Position numbers and translations under genes: made by a program
In this document: in pieces, positions 1 through 11,538 of the stretch
How the letters are laid out: each line of letters opens with the position of its first letter
Numbering within the stretch: the stretch's first letter is position 1
The notes under the pieces: model-generated
Seen by the model: only the letters and a program-made list of their open reading frames with translations
Told to the model about the DNA's origin: nothing
Database searches by the model: none
Assembly: GCA_035048815.1 (NCBI GenBank)
Contig: JAUCBN010000043.1
Span: 1,121,001 to 1,185,000, forward strand
DNA length: 64,000 nucleotides
Direction: 5' to 3'
Source of the DNA: Abelmoschus esculentus
Lineage: Eukaryota > Streptophyta > Magnoliopsida > Malvales > Malvaceae

Positions 1-1343
1 TTGATGAATTACTTTTAGAGATTCCAGATATAATAGATGCTACACAACATGTTATACAGTTGTGGCAGAAACCTACAACAACAAACAAGTGTGCCAACTC
101 TATTACAGATAGTAAAGGTTTAATTGACGAACTGATCTTGGATGAAAATAGTCCCCCTTGTCTGGAAAATATACGGAGAGACAATCTCGAGATTACATTT
201 CTAGGAACTGGTTCCTCGCAACCGTCCAAGTATCGCAATGTCACTGCCATCTATTTCAATCTTTTCTCGAATGGAAGTTTGCTCCTAGATTGTGGAGAAG
301 GAACCTTAGCACAATTAAAAAGAAGGTAACATGACAAAAAGTTTTAAATCCCACCTTTAATGATTTCCATTTCCCTTCCCTTTTTCTTGATACCTCTGTT
401 TATGAACCTTGGGAACAGATATGGCAGGGACGGTGCCGAAAATGCTGTAAGACATCTTGTTTGTGTTTGGATTTCTCACATCCATGCCGATCACCATGTA
501 GGCTTAGTTCGAATTCTCACTCTGAGACGCGATTTGTTGAAGGGGGTGCCTCATGATCCGTTGATTGTTATAGGGCCATCACAGCTTAAATGTTTTCTAG
601 ATGCATACCAAAGACTTGAAGATCTAGATATGCAGTTCTTGGATAATAAAGCCACAACGGTAGCTTCATGGGAAACTTTTGAGTTCGATGACGAGTCTAA
701 CAAAACCATTACATCAACTTCATCTCTCGAAGAAAGTTGTTTGCAAGGCAGTTCGAAAAGGTTGAAACTAAGTGTTCCTGTTGACAATGTTGCAACTTCT
801 GCTTTACTAAACCGTCTGAAAGAAGTTCTCAACAAAGCAGGACTTGAAAGGCTCATCAGTTTTCCTGTGGTCCACTGCCCTGAGGCATTCGGTGTGGTCC
901 TGAAAGCGGCAAATAGAATAAACAATACTGGAAAAGTAATACCAGGTTGGAAAGTTGTCTACTCCGGCGACACTCGACCATGCTCGGAAACAATAGAAGC
1001 ATCTCAGGGAGCTACCATTCTAATACATGAGGCCACTTTTGAGGATGGCATGACAGGGGAGGCCATAACAAAGAATCATAGTACAACAAAGGAAGCCATC
1101 GATGTCGGAAACTCGGCGGGTGCATATCGGATCATTCTTACACACTTCAGTCAAAGGTACCCCAAAATCCCTGTATTGGATGAGCTAAGCATGCATAAAA
1201 CCTGCATAGCTTTTGACCTGATGACTATAAACTTAGCTGATTTGCATGTGCTCCCTGAAGTGATTCCATATCTGAAATTACTTTTCAGAAATGAGATGTT
1301 AATTGATAGTTCAGATGATCATGTTGAGGAGGCAGATTTGTAA
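1..1343 (+). CDS. tRNase Z, long form (ELAC2-like), 3' part
   Basis: Endonuclease that removes the 3' trailer from precursor tRNAs. The gene enters from the left edge: the frame is open from base 3. Two exons are seen, to 325 and 419-1343, joined through a GT-AG intron (326-418) that restores the frame across an Arg codon. The visible part is about 415 residues. It holds the C-terminal metallo-beta-lactamase half: the opening strand ITFLGTGSSQPSKYRN, LLLDCGEGT, the zinc-binding SHIHADHHVG signature, the metal-site VVYSGDTRP, and a late HEATFEDGM and THFSQRYP, all in the usual order. The long (ELAC2) rather than short form is inferred because coding sequence continues well upstream of the first strand. 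Organelle or nuclear targeting cannot be judged because the N-terminus is outside the window. Confidence 0.93.
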
Positions 1344-2146
1344 TAGTATTTTTTATTATTATTTATTAAATGATTTTTGGATAGGATATTGAGAAAAGAA
1401 GTTTGTGTTATTTATTTTTTTTAATTATATATAAGAAGTGAAGATCTATTTTAAAAAATATATAAAAATTATTATTAAATAAAATTATAAATAATATAAT
1501 AAATTTAACTTATTTAATATTTTTTATTTATTTTAAGAATCGTAAGATATAATTATCGGTAATAAAATACTTTAAACAATAAAAGTTGGGTGCATAGATG
1601 CTTTGGCACCTTTCTGAGCTTTTAATTGAATCAGACCAGATCATGTGATAGTGTTTGGGAATTGGGGAAAGGAGGGAAATGTATACGTCACCAGATAAGA
1701 CGAAGGTATGAGTTATATTATTTTATATTAATTAATAATTATTAGATAAATAAAATAAATAGATAAAACTAAAATAAAATTTAAAATTTTATCAAAACTT
1801 GGTCCTATTAAAATTTTAAAAACATATACTAAACTTAAAAATTTTAATTAATTTTTCCTTAAAATATTTTTTTATAAATTTATCAAAATTATTAAGAAAA
1901 TAGCTAAACCCTTTTAAAAAAAATTAAACATTTTCATTTAATTCTCTATTCTTAACCAAAAAATATTTTTTAATACTTCAAATATTTACAACCAAAGCAT
2001 CTGGTTTGGCTTCGTCTCCCCAGAATTCAACCTAACAAAAAAACAAAAATAACTCTAGACTTTATTTAAAGTATAATTTTCATTTATAATCCATTAGCAT
2101 AAATATTGTATAACTATTTTGAATTTCAACTTCAGTATTTTCCACG
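1344..2146. other. Intergenic, very AT-rich
   Basis: This lies between two convergent genes. It is mostly A/T runs and holds the two 3' UTRs. I see no further gene or recognisable repeat. Confidence 0.6.
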
Positions 2147-3102
2147 TCAGCATCTCCACTCCAAACGCACCTCACCGGGACCCACGACATGCTGATGAGG
2201 CTTACGAAACGATACCATGTAGCTGCGGACCATGAAGGCAGTTACACTCTCAGAAACTCGAATATCTTCCATCTTCAAATCCTGCAAACGACGAACGTAT
2301 TCAGGTACGTGGAGGAGGTCCCACAGGACAACAACGCCGCCGGGCTTCAATACCCTCACCATCTCTCCCAACACCCTAATCCTCTCCGCCGCAGCCTCAA
2401 CCGTCCTCTGGCCGTATTCTTTCCCCACGGTGTGCACGAACAGAGCGGAAACCACCACGTCGAAGTAGTTGTCCCCGAACGGTAGGCTCCTCACGTCGCC
2501 TTCTCTGCAAGTCACATACTCACCCACACCTGTTACAATTTTCAAATCACAGTTTTCAGAAGAAAAATATATTAATTAATGAGGAATCAGAGGAAAACGA
2601 AGAGTCGCAAACCTTCCATGTTGGCGGTTCGTAGAGTAGACAAAGTCGTTCGTTTAGAAGGATCCAATCCGACGACCCGACCCGAACTACCAGTCTTTTT
2701 CAGTTGGGTCGCCACCGTATTGAGAAGGATTCCTCTGCCGCATCCAATATCAAGCGCCAGCTTCACCGTCGACCAGTCATTAACGGACCCCACCATCCGC
2801 TGCGCCATGTCGTAATGCAACGGCCCGGCGGAGTATAAGAAGTTAGTCGCCGCGAAAAACAAGCACACGGCTGAAATCGCCGTGACGCCTCCGCTGAACC
2901 CGGCTGCGAAACGGGCTGCTCCCGGACTGGATAGGAAAGCTTGAAAGAAGTGGAAGATGGATTCGAAATAGAAAAGGAAGAAAAGGGAAAGTATTGAGAA
3001 AAAAACCGCGTGAAAAAGAAGGAAAACGAGTGTTTCCCACTGTTCAATGCCGTAAAGAGCGTAGATCTGAGTCCAGTCTTTGCTACCATTGCTTTTCCCC
3101 AT
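2147..3102 (-). CDS. Membrane-anchored class I SAM-dependent methyltransferase
   Basis: Two exons on the minus strand, 3102-2613 and 2529-2147, joined by a GT-AG intron; predicted length 290 residues. The start chosen is the ATG at 3102 (MGKSNGSKDW). Residues about 15-90 contain two strongly hydrophobic stretches, one around ETLVFLLFHAVFFSILSL and one around GGVTAISAVCLFFAATNF, so the protein is probably anchored in a membrane. The Rossmann-type methyltransferase domain follows: motif I LALDIGCGRG, the acidic end of strand 2 at VVGLDPS, EGDVRSLPFGDNYFDVV, and a late LKPGGVVVLWD. This architecture is known from uncharacterised plant methyltransferases. The substrate cannot be inferred. The intron falls just after the second strand, so both exons are needed for the cofactor pocket. 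Confidence 0.85.
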
Positions 3103-3690
3103 TTGATCTCTGCAAAAAACTCTCAAAAGCTAAAAAGCAAGAACTTTAAAGCAATCTGATTCACTCTCTTTGATGGGTTCTCGTTGAATCAATCAAATTC
3201 TGCTCAAATTCTGTTGGGTTAATGATCCAAGAACTGATCACTGAAACAATGATAGAAAATCTCAGAGAAAACCCGAACATAAGAAAGAAAATATAGGAGA
3301 AAGAGGACAAATGGGATCAGATTTATGGTAGTGATGAAACTGCAGAAATGTCAGTGGTACTGGCGTTTAAAAGGATGAAATGAGAATGATCTCACATGCA
3401 ACTAACAAAAAAAAATTCACGCGCTTTCAATATCCTCTTTTGTGGGGTTGATTTGATTTGAATTCTTTTGGGAAAAGGGACAAAATTTATAGAACTCAAA
3501 TGGTGTTTTGAGTTTAAAAATGCAGTGGGAAAACTGGACGGGTTTTCTCAGAGAAAGAGAAGGAAAATGAGAGTGTTTGGTGAGTTTAGTGAGATTCTGT
3601 TATGTATAGTTCTCTATTTTTAGCGATGAATGGAGGATTTGTGAAATAAAATTTTAAATCTTTTAGTACAATATTTTGTTAAAAATATGG
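3103..3690. other. Upstream region of the methyltransferase gene
   Basis: This stretch holds the 5' UTR and promoter side of the minus-strand methyltransferase. On the minus strand a T-run followed by GCAG lies just before the ATG and could be the acceptor of a 5' UTR intron, but I cannot prove it. Confidence 0.4.
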
Positions 3691-3698
3691 GTGAAGTA

Positions 3699-4159
3699 TA
3701 GCGGCGAAGAAAACTCGATTCGAGGCGAAAATATTCAACTCGTTTTGACTCGACTCGACTCGAAAAAAATTTCAAATAAAGTTTGAGTTGTAAAATGGAA
3801 ATTCGAATAACTCGAAATTTTTGGTAATTAAAGGATTAACTTTTAAGTTTGAGACGAGTCTCAATTTTTTATGATATATATATACATTGATATATAAAAA
3901 TATAAAGAAATATTACTACATATGAAAAAAATATGTATGTGCATATCTTATATGATTAAAGAAAGTCGTTTAAATTGAAATCAAATCATACTATAACATG
4001 ATAAATAATTACAATTAAATATTTATAGGAATTCAAAAACTCAACTCGATTCGACTCGACTCGAACCGAAAAAATTTCAAATAAAATTTGAGTTGTAAAA
4101 TATGACTCATCAACTCGAATAACTCGAAATTTTTTGACTCGATCGAATATTCACCCCTA
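3699..4159. mobile_element. hAT-type miniature element, copy A
   Basis: This is a 461-bp non-coding element flanked by a perfect 8-bp target duplication GTGAAGTA at 3691-3698 and 4160-4167. It begins TAGCGGCGAA and ends in the loose inverse TTCACCCCTA. Inside both ends are runs of (A)CTCGA repeats followed by TTTGAGTTGTAAAAT, in direct rather than inverted order. A second copy in the opposite orientation lies at 12231-12750. The 8-bp duplication is known to be typical of hAT transposases; there is no coding capacity. Confidence 0.75.
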
Positions 4160-4167
4160 GTGAAGTA

Positions 4168-6043
4168 TATAACATTGAACTTTAGTGTTTTCTCCTTTGG
4201 GGTACCGAATTATATAAAGATTCAATCTTGTCACTAAAATTTTTAAAATATATTTTATCGTTGATCATTAAATCATTAATAAAGCAATAACATATTTAGT
4301 ATTTTTTTTCGTTTTTTATTAAAAATCATTAACATTTTATATTATCATCATCGATCAATATTTATATCTATAATAATATTAATTAAATTATACTCCTTTG
4401 ATAATAAAAGTTTAATTTTTTATTCTTTTATAAATTTCATCCCAAGATGTGTTATTTTTCTAGATATTGTAATTTTAAAAAATAGATTGTGACCTTAAAA
4501 TTACTATAAAAAATTATATAGTTCAATAAATATGTGATGACATGTTATCCTTCCGCAAAACGATAAAATCCTTAGTCAAAAATAATAATTAATTAAAGTT
4601 AAGTTACCCCATTCCTTGTTAATTAGACTCCGCAAATCATGGAGAGGGAATGATCTTAACCGTACAATAAGGAATCTATAGGGATTGATGTAACTAAATC
4701 GTGTTTCTTAATTTTCCCTAATTAATAAAATTAAGACTTGGGGAAAAATGATATAGTTTAGGTCTATTTTATAGGTTATGTTTAAAATTTATGACTTTCT
4801 TTCAAGAAAAATATAATTTTTGAGATTTGAATTTTGACTATTTTTGATAAATCGATAATGTAAGTGATTAAAATATAAATTATGAAAAGTTGAGTGGTCA
4901 AAATCAAAATTGGATGTAGGACCGAAAATGTGATTTACCCTTTATTTTATTATTTATAGCACTAAAAGTAAAATAAAAATCAAAATAAACAATTTTCAAC
5001 TCGTCCAAGTGTGGTAAGAATTGAATGGAGTGGGTCCCTTCCCACTGAGAGGAAAGGCGAAAAGAAAACGCGGGGGATGACAGAGGAAAGTCAGTAGGCA
5101 TATGGGCCAGGTTTGCCGGGTTAACTTTTTATTTGGAGTATTTATAGACAGACATGAAATTAGGTATTTATTATTTTTTTTAAATTATTATTTAAGTTTT
5201 ATTTTTTTAATGTTAAAACTTTTGAAAGGTTTCATTTTTATTTTTATTTTACTAGTTTGATTGGTTTCAAGTTCAAAATATTGATTAATTAATTTAAATT
5301 ATGTAATAATTATATGCATGCTAACTTTTTGTTTATTCTATTTGTATGAGTCAAGATCGGAAGACAGTGGCATTGAACCTGGGAACTGTCGGCAAAACAT
5401 AATTTTCAACTCTCCAATTACATCAAATCTAACCCTTTTTTATTCATATAATGTTGAATTTCTTGTCATTTTGAAACCCTAGATATTGTTTTATAAACTG
5501 AATATTTAAACATAGTTATGTAAGCTTAACTGGTTAAGGACAATATATTGCCTGAAAGGATTAAACAAACTATAGACGTACCTAACCCATGCACCATCAA
5601 ACCTAACATTTGACTTGGGATTATAATACTGTGAAAACAAACCTTTTTTTTCGAAGTCTAAACATGGATTTCAGCATACTGTTTTGTCAACAAAAAGATA
5701 TTAAAATTCGAATTCGGGTTTAGTTCGAATCCAAGAAATTTAGAGTTCGGAGATGGACAACGAGGATGTTTCCGATTGTAGTTGGAACAGTTCACGATTT
5801 GAATCAGCCAACAGATCAAACTTAGTGCTACACAAGTAGATAAAAAAAATGATGCGGTTTCAGACCATATTGAAGCTTGTAGGCTGTAGCATCATCTTAT
5901 AGTATAAACGCTCTAGTATTTGAACAAACGGGATAAAAAAACAAGTATAACAGATAAACATAGACTCCATAAATACGATGAGCAGTTAAGACAGTACAAA
6001 CAATGATGAAGGACATTTCCTGCAAACCACACTGTATTTTCAA
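4168..6043. other. Intergenic, AT-rich
   Basis: I see no gene, RNA or clear repeat. One moderately GC-rich patch (about 4990-5130) carries no convincing reading frame. Confidence 0.5.
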
Positions 6044-6382
6044 TCATTGCCCTAATCCATTACAAGTACCTGCAATAGTAACAGGAGAATCATCATCTTT
6101 AGCCAAAACCTGTTGAGCAACAGCAGAAAGAAAGCTTTGTTGCACTTTCTGACATAAAGAACAAGACATATGCACAATTCTAACAGACATATCCAACTCT
6201 TTACCGTACTTATCATCCTCCACCGTCGTGTCGGAAACAATCTTTCTTAACAGCAAAATAAAAGAAAAAAAGAACCTTCCAAAGTGAACAGTTGAAGAAG
6301 AAAAGCCTCGGGATTTCTGCAGGATCCTCGCGTTATATCTTGCCACGTCAGAATTTGAAGAAATAGAGACCCTCGATTTCAT
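6044..6382 (-). CDS. Hypothetical 112-residue ORF, doubtful
   Basis: An open frame starts at a true ATG (6382) and ends at 6044. It has a basic, Ser/Arg-rich N-terminus, a hydrophobic patch FFFSFILLL, then a more normal-looking polar segment with MSCSLCQK. I recognise no family. Codon content in the second half is coding-like, but there is no clear promoter and downstream sequence is AT-rich. It may be a remnant of a larger gene or a chance frame. Its N-terminus could be read as mitochondrial-targeting-like, which is speculation. Confidence 0.25.
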   Translation of the reverse strand: MKSRVSISSNSDVARYNARILQKSRGFSSSTVHFGRFFFSFILLLRKIVSDTTVEDDKYGKELDMSVRIVHMSCSLCQKVQQSFLSAVAQQVLAKDDDSPVTIAGTCNGLGQ

Positions 6383-7302
6383 GAGAATAAGATGGTGGGT
6401 GTAAAGTTTTGGTTTAAAATACCTTTTAGTCTCTAAATTTGTATCTATTTTCAGCTTCCTCCTGAAGTTTTTTATGGGTTCATATTAGTCCTGAATTCAG
6501 ATTTCTAATCCATTTTTAATCTTTTCAATGATATAGTGTTGATATAATTTTAGAGTGTCACATCATTAAAAATTAATAAAAATAAAACAAAATTTTTTAA
6601 GTTGTGAAAAAGATTTGAGTTAGGAAAATATTAAATTTAAGGACTAAAATTGTTTTATTCCTAAAGTTTTATTAGAAACAATAATCTTCCAAAGCTATAG
6701 GGACTGTGTTTGTAATTAGAGGGACTCGTTAATATGTTAAATTTTGATTATATTTTTTTTAATAATTTTTAGTATTTGATGTTACGGAGACAATATACTT
6801 AATTTAGTTTATTTCATTCATAATATTAAAATTTAACTCCGTTATTTGTTAATTTGTAAGAACTTATCTCTTTTATAATATTAAAAATTTTGTCCTCAAA
6901 ACTCAAATCAATTTCCTTCTAGATTATCAAACTTGATTGTATTAAATTTTTTTAATACAATTTTATGCTATTTAACTCAAATTAATCTTTTTATTAAATT
7001 AGATATAGGTGATTATATTAAATTTTAATACTCTAATCAGTCTAATCGTATTGTTTGTTTCTTACAAAAAATCATTAAAACGTGGATGATTTTCAAGGTT
7101 TTGGTTTGCCTGCAACCTAATTACAAGCCTCCCAACTGTTTCCTCCAAGTAAATCATTAAACATTATTGCCAAATGGCAACTTAACACTTGAGTCCATCA
7201 ATGTCCAAAAATTAACATCAACAGAAACATGGAACTATTTCATTCATGCACGTGTCATATATCCAACGGTTGTCACGGCTACACATAGTTGACATTTAAG
7301 GT
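6383..7302. other. Intergenic, AT-rich
   Basis: I see no gene. The right end is the promoter of the small CxxC protein. Confidence 0.5.
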
Positions 7303-7316
7303 CTATATATATAGTT
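7303..7316 (+). promoter_or_regulatory. TATA box for the CxxC small protein gene
   Basis: TCTATATATATAG lies about 55 bp upstream of the ATG at 7366. It is a good match to the plant TATA consensus and leaves room for a short 5' UTR. Confidence 0.55.
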
Positions 7317-7365
7317 TGAATTTAAAGGAAGGCTGAGCTTTCTTCTTTTTCTGTGTGGCTTCAAA

Positions 7366-7572
7366 ATGGTGTGCTTTTGTTTCCTGGTGGACCAAAGGCG
7401 GAAGCTGACGAGCAGCAAACCGGTAGCCGGGACGTGCTCTCGATGTGGCCGAGGAGCAAGCGTCGGGGACATGAAAACGATCACCCGGTTTTGTTATGTT
7501 CCGTTTTATTGGAGATCTTGGAAAGCTATAATCTGCACATTTTGTGGGGCTGTTCTTAAGTCTTACCGATGA
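7366..7572 (+). CDS. Conserved plant 68-residue CxxC protein, unknown function
   Basis: Intronless 68-residue protein starting MVCFCFLVDQ and ending CGAVLKSYR. Two CxxC pairs, CSRC near residue 24 and CTFC near residue 57, are spaced like a zinc ribbon, with a basic-aromatic stretch ending FCYVPFYWRSWKAI between them. I recall closely similar single-exon proteins across flowering plants that are annotated only as uncharacterised. The gene has its own TATA box and ends at TGA 7572. No signal peptide is obvious, although the N-terminus is Cys/Phe-rich and hydrophobic. Metal binding is an inference from the cysteine spacing. Confidence 0.75.
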   Translation: MVCFCFLVDQRRKLTSSKPVAGTCSRCGRGASVGDMKTITRFCYVPFYWRSWKAIICTFCGAVLKSYR

Positions 7573-8976
7573 AGTTCAAAGTTTTTTTTTTTCCTTTTTT
7601 CGATTGTATATATTACTTGATACACTAACAATATTATTTCTTAATTCAATTGTAATTAATTACTTTATAATATGTTTCGATATACTTAAAATTATTTTAT
7701 CGAAAAAGTATAATCAGATTAACAGAGTATAACATTTTAAAAAATATTAACCGATCTGTTATTTTCATTGCTCCTTGTAATGCATTTTTTCAGATGAAAA
7801 AACGAACAAGACAATCGTTGAGGGCGTAAGCACTCTTTGAATAGTTTTAAGATTTTATATAATTTAACTATTCTCATTATATTTTTATTGATAATTTAAT
7901 TTTATATTATATATTTTTTATTCAAATCGATAAGAAAATATAAATTTCTATCAAAATATTATACCTACATGCGATGATCTTTCATCAACTCGAATTCTAT
8001 GATTAAAACTCATCTCTGACCCGAGAAACAGAAAAAATATAAATTTCTAATTTTTATTAATAATAAAGGGAATAATAATAAGAAAAAAAAAAGAAGATGA
8101 CTATTTATAGTAACTGTACATATTGTTTTATTTTTATTCGATAAAATGAAGGATGTAATTTTAAAAAATCGAAAGAGATCAATATAAAAATTACACCATC
8201 ATATATAAAAGAATTATACACATCTAGAGTTGGAATGGTTTTTTTAAATAGTCTAAAAGATTATTATAAAATAATATCTATTCATATATATTTTAATAAT
8301 AAACACATACTTTATAGATAAAACGATTTAAACTTATATATATCTTAATTAGTGTTTCTAGAGAATAAAATATTTTAACCATAAATCTTGTTTGGTCTAA
8401 AATTTATTAAAATCCCATCTGACATGATTCCAACTTAAATTTTTATTAAAAAGTGTGATCTTATAAGATCAGAACTCATTATTAATGACTCAAGGTGAAA
8501 ATTAAAGGCTTGGTTAGGCTTATTAGAGGTAGAGAACGAGATGAGGTTCGTAACTTGGCTTTTAGTTCAAAGGTCCATTATCTGTTGGCACGCTTTCTCC
8601 AAAATTTAAAGTCTTGACATCATTAAATTAAATATTTTATAAATTTCTAAAATTTATTTCTTTAAAATAATATTTTTCTATACTTTAATATTTAATATGT
8701 ACTTTGGTATTTAAATTATATCTAATATTTTACCACCTTATTCAAGCTTATCCTTATCAACTTTGTAAGTTATTTATCTTAAGAATCATTTTTTTTATTT
8801 ATCATTCATCTAATTTTAATATATCTGACATTATTATAAAAATCTCATAAAATAAAATATAAAAATATAATTTCATAATTTAATTTTTCATCTTTATCCA
8901 TTAAAAATATACCTTATAATTTTCCTATTATCACAATTTTCCAACAAAGATAAGGCTGTGTGGTTCATTCAATCGG
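7573..8976. other. Intergenic, AT-rich
   Basis: This holds the 3' UTR of the small protein, then A/T-rich DNA up to the LTR element. No gene was recognised. Confidence 0.5.
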
Positions 8977-8981
8977 TTATG

Positions 8982-9641
8982 TGTCACGGCCTTAGCCCTC
9001 GCACCTTTAGGTGGCGGGTCTCAGCCCCTCGCATCCATGGGTGGCTAAGCCGTGCGGCACCTGAAAAGGAACACATCCTAGACAAGTCAGCCTTCCACAC
9101 GTCCTTCCTCAAGGACCCAAACGCGGAAGCGTCAGAATCTAGACCACATAAGTCGTTCTTCTCCACTACACAATCCTTTATGCCACGGCCGATACCGTGG
9201 GGCATAGCAAATGCACCAAAGTAGACCTCGACTTTCCCCGAAGGAAAATAAAAAGTGGTTTTATTAAAGAAAGTGTTTTCGGGATTACAAAGAAGACAAA
9301 TGCACACCATCGACTCAGCGGTAGGGGCCGCCCGCGATGATGTGTAGGAGTTCACCTATGCCTAGACCCGTGGAGCAGTCCAACCTTTCTTGACTGTCCA
9401 CCCCCTACATATATGCAAATAAAACATTATGGAAATGCCCCGAGTATACATTGGTTTGCTTGAACTGGGGACACTTTTGCCTAACTCAAAGAAAACAACT
9501 TAAAAACATGAAGCTTATTCTTAAAACATTAAAATGTTCGAAGGAGGACACTGGCTCTTCATCAAGCCCTGAGGCCTCGGACCTGGTTGGCTCGGACGCA
9601 GCTTCCTCGGTTATGGCCGAGGAAAGGGGACGGCCATAACA
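8982..9641 (-). repeat. 3' LTR of the non-autonomous element
   Basis: This is the complete 660-bp LTR. Its minus-strand 5' end carries a short inverted repeat (TATGGCCG with CGGCCATA) that is missing from the other LTR. The longer open frame inside it is repeated in both LTRs and is read-through, not a gene. Confidence 0.85.
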
Positions 9642-9654
9642 TTCTCCCCCACCC
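9642..9654 (-). other. Polypurine tract
   Basis: On the minus strand GGGTGGGGGAGAA lies immediately before the TG that opens the left LTR, the expected place for plus-strand DNA priming. Confidence 0.75.
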
Positions 9655-10019
9655 AATTTGTCGACGTCCTCGTCGACTCATCGAGTTCAGCTCCACCGTC
9701 TGGTTGGCGTTCATCTCCATCTTGATCAATGGTCCCCAACACACTAAGTGCCCCATTGCGCAGGCACGTCGACATTCGATGAGGACCCTTGCAAAGGAAG
9801 CAACTGGGACAGCAACAAGGGACTTGAGTTCTTCCAGTCCATTCTTCACGCCATCAGTCCAGATTAGCTTTCCGCAAATTCCTTTTGAGTTTCCTCAACA
9901 GCTCGGACACGGTCGTCTGGGACTGTCTGAGTCTTCAAGGCAGCACCCGCAGCTTCAAGCTCCATCAATCTGGTAAAATATACCAAATTCTGGAGTCCTC
10001 ATTTAGCCACTTATGAAAG

Positions 10020-10990
10020 ATTTTTGAAAATACATCACGGCACCACTGTGCCCGGATAAGCACCACTGTGCCATCCAACACAAGCGTCACTACGCTCAAA
10101 ATTGGCACCACTTGTGCCTTCGCTCAAATGCGTCACTGCGCAAGGATAATTGTTGTGGTTAACTTCAGGCCCCCATAAGCATTGATCCCACCACAATTTC
10201 CAAATGAGCACAACGATAATTATCGTGGTTAACGACAGGCATCTCTATGCACCGATTCCACTCTAATTACCAAACAAGCACACCCGTGCTTTTTGTCACA
10301 AACGCCACTGCGTTCAAGCAAATGCCACGTTGATCCCATAACAGGCATCTTTTAAGCCGTGTAAACGTTATGGACCCCCCGTGCATTTTATCACAAGCGC
10401 CACCGCGCTAAAGCAAACACCACGTTGCTTTCACAAAAAAGGCACCTTTAAGCCATACATGTTGAGCGCCACCCAGCATCAACACAGATCAAGCACCGCG
10501 TATGCACTGATCACACTAGTGGTTAACGATTGGCACCGCGTATGCACAAATTCCACTATATTCACAAAATAAGCACCTTTGTGCTAATACAAGATCGAGC
10601 ACCGCGTATGCAACGATCATTCTAGTGGTTAACGATAGGCACCGCGTGTGCACTAATTCCACTATTTTTCACAAATGAGCACCTTTGTGCAACATGCGCT
10701 ACCGCGCTATCGAATTATCAAGGTTAATGACAGACACCGCGTGTGTACTGATTCCGAGATAATTCCCGTCCAGCACCACTGTGCTTCGATCAATATTGTG
10801 GTTCACGGCAGGCCCCCATAAGCACTGACACCACAATATTGATTCCGACAGGCACCCCACAAGGCCCTATCCAACAGCGCCACAACGCCACGATTCGTCA
10901 ACATTATGATTAACGACAGACACCACTGTGCACTACCTCCATCCTGTTGATCCACCAGGTGCCCCACTAGGCCCTGTCCACGGGGCCATT
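10020..10990. repeat. Degenerate tandem repeats around GCACCGCGTRTGCAC
   Basis: The left part of the element interior is composed of many short variants of CACCACTGTGC and GCACCGCGTATGCAC, separated by TGGTTAACGAYAGGC and TTCCACTA. The clearest period is about 114 bp between 10511 and 10625; other copies are diverged. No reading frame is maintained. Confidence 0.7.
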
Positions 10991-11126
10991 ACCCTCTTCC
11001 TAAGAGACATGTCTGATAGGATGTGCAGCGCCACGTTACAGTAGTAGATTGGAATGATTGCTCACACAACAATAACTAAGCACCATTGTGCCAGCTTGTT
11101 CGTGTGGTTCATCAACGCATTGTATT

Positions 11127-11487
11127 ACCCTGCCTACTCCAACCCACGGAAGCGCTTGGAGTGGATCTTAGCCACCCTGCCTACCCTTCAATTGGCGCTT
11201 GGCGTGAAGCCAAACCACCCTGCCTACTCCCTTGTGGGAGCGCTCGGCGTAACATCGCCTTACCCTGCCTACTCTTTGGATGGAAGCGCTTGGTGTGACC
11301 CGACACCATCCTGCCTACTTATGAACGAAGCGCTTGGTGTAGCAGAGGAGCACTCTGCCTACTCCCCATAAAAGCGCTTGGTGTGACACCATTCTACCCT
11401 GCCTACATCATTCGAACAAGCGCTTGGCCTGGGTTCGATCGACCCTGCCTACTTCACACTCAAGAGCGTTTGGCGTAAAGCAAAACT
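11127..11487. repeat. Eight 43-47 bp tandem repeats in the retrotransposon leader
   Basis: Units start at 11127, 11174, 11217, 11262, 11308, 11352, 11396 and 11442. Each begins ACCCTGCCTACTC (or close) and carries AAGCGCTTGGTGTGA in its second half, with about 15 variable bases between. They lie just inside the primer-binding site, where the untranslated leader would be in the minus-strand transcript. Confidence 0.85.
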
Positions 11488-11524
11488 CAATGCGTATTAT
11501 CCCAACCAACAGATTCGCAATCTA

Positions 11525-11536
11525 GCTCGGATACCA
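11525..11536 (-). other. Primer-binding site (initiator Met tRNA)
   Basis: The minus strand reads TGGTATCCGAGC, one mismatch from the common plant TGGTATCAGAGC. It lies 2 bp from the right LTR and fixes the orientation of the element. Confidence 0.8.
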
Positions 11537-11538
11537 TT

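Noticed and set aside
5352..5362. AGATCGGAAGA, similar to a sequencing adapter
   Set aside because: The match stops after 11 bases and the flanks are ordinary genomic DNA, so chance is likely.
8984..9355. 123-residue minus-strand frame, repeated at 11541-11912
   Set aside because: It lies inside the LTRs and is duplicated only because the LTRs are; no domain or family.
9562..9976. Overlapping frames at the left end of the retrotransposon interior, considered as gag remnants
   Set aside because: No zinc knuckle or gag-like pattern is seen on either strand.
11054..11371. Repetitive protein-like frame with ALGV and PAYS repeats
   Set aside because: It simply translates the 45-bp DNA repeats of the retrotransposon leader, on the strand opposite to the element.
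11127..11487. CRISPR-like look of regularly spaced repeats
   Set aside because: The conserved blocks and spacers vary together, unit length drifts, and the array sits inside a plant LTR element.
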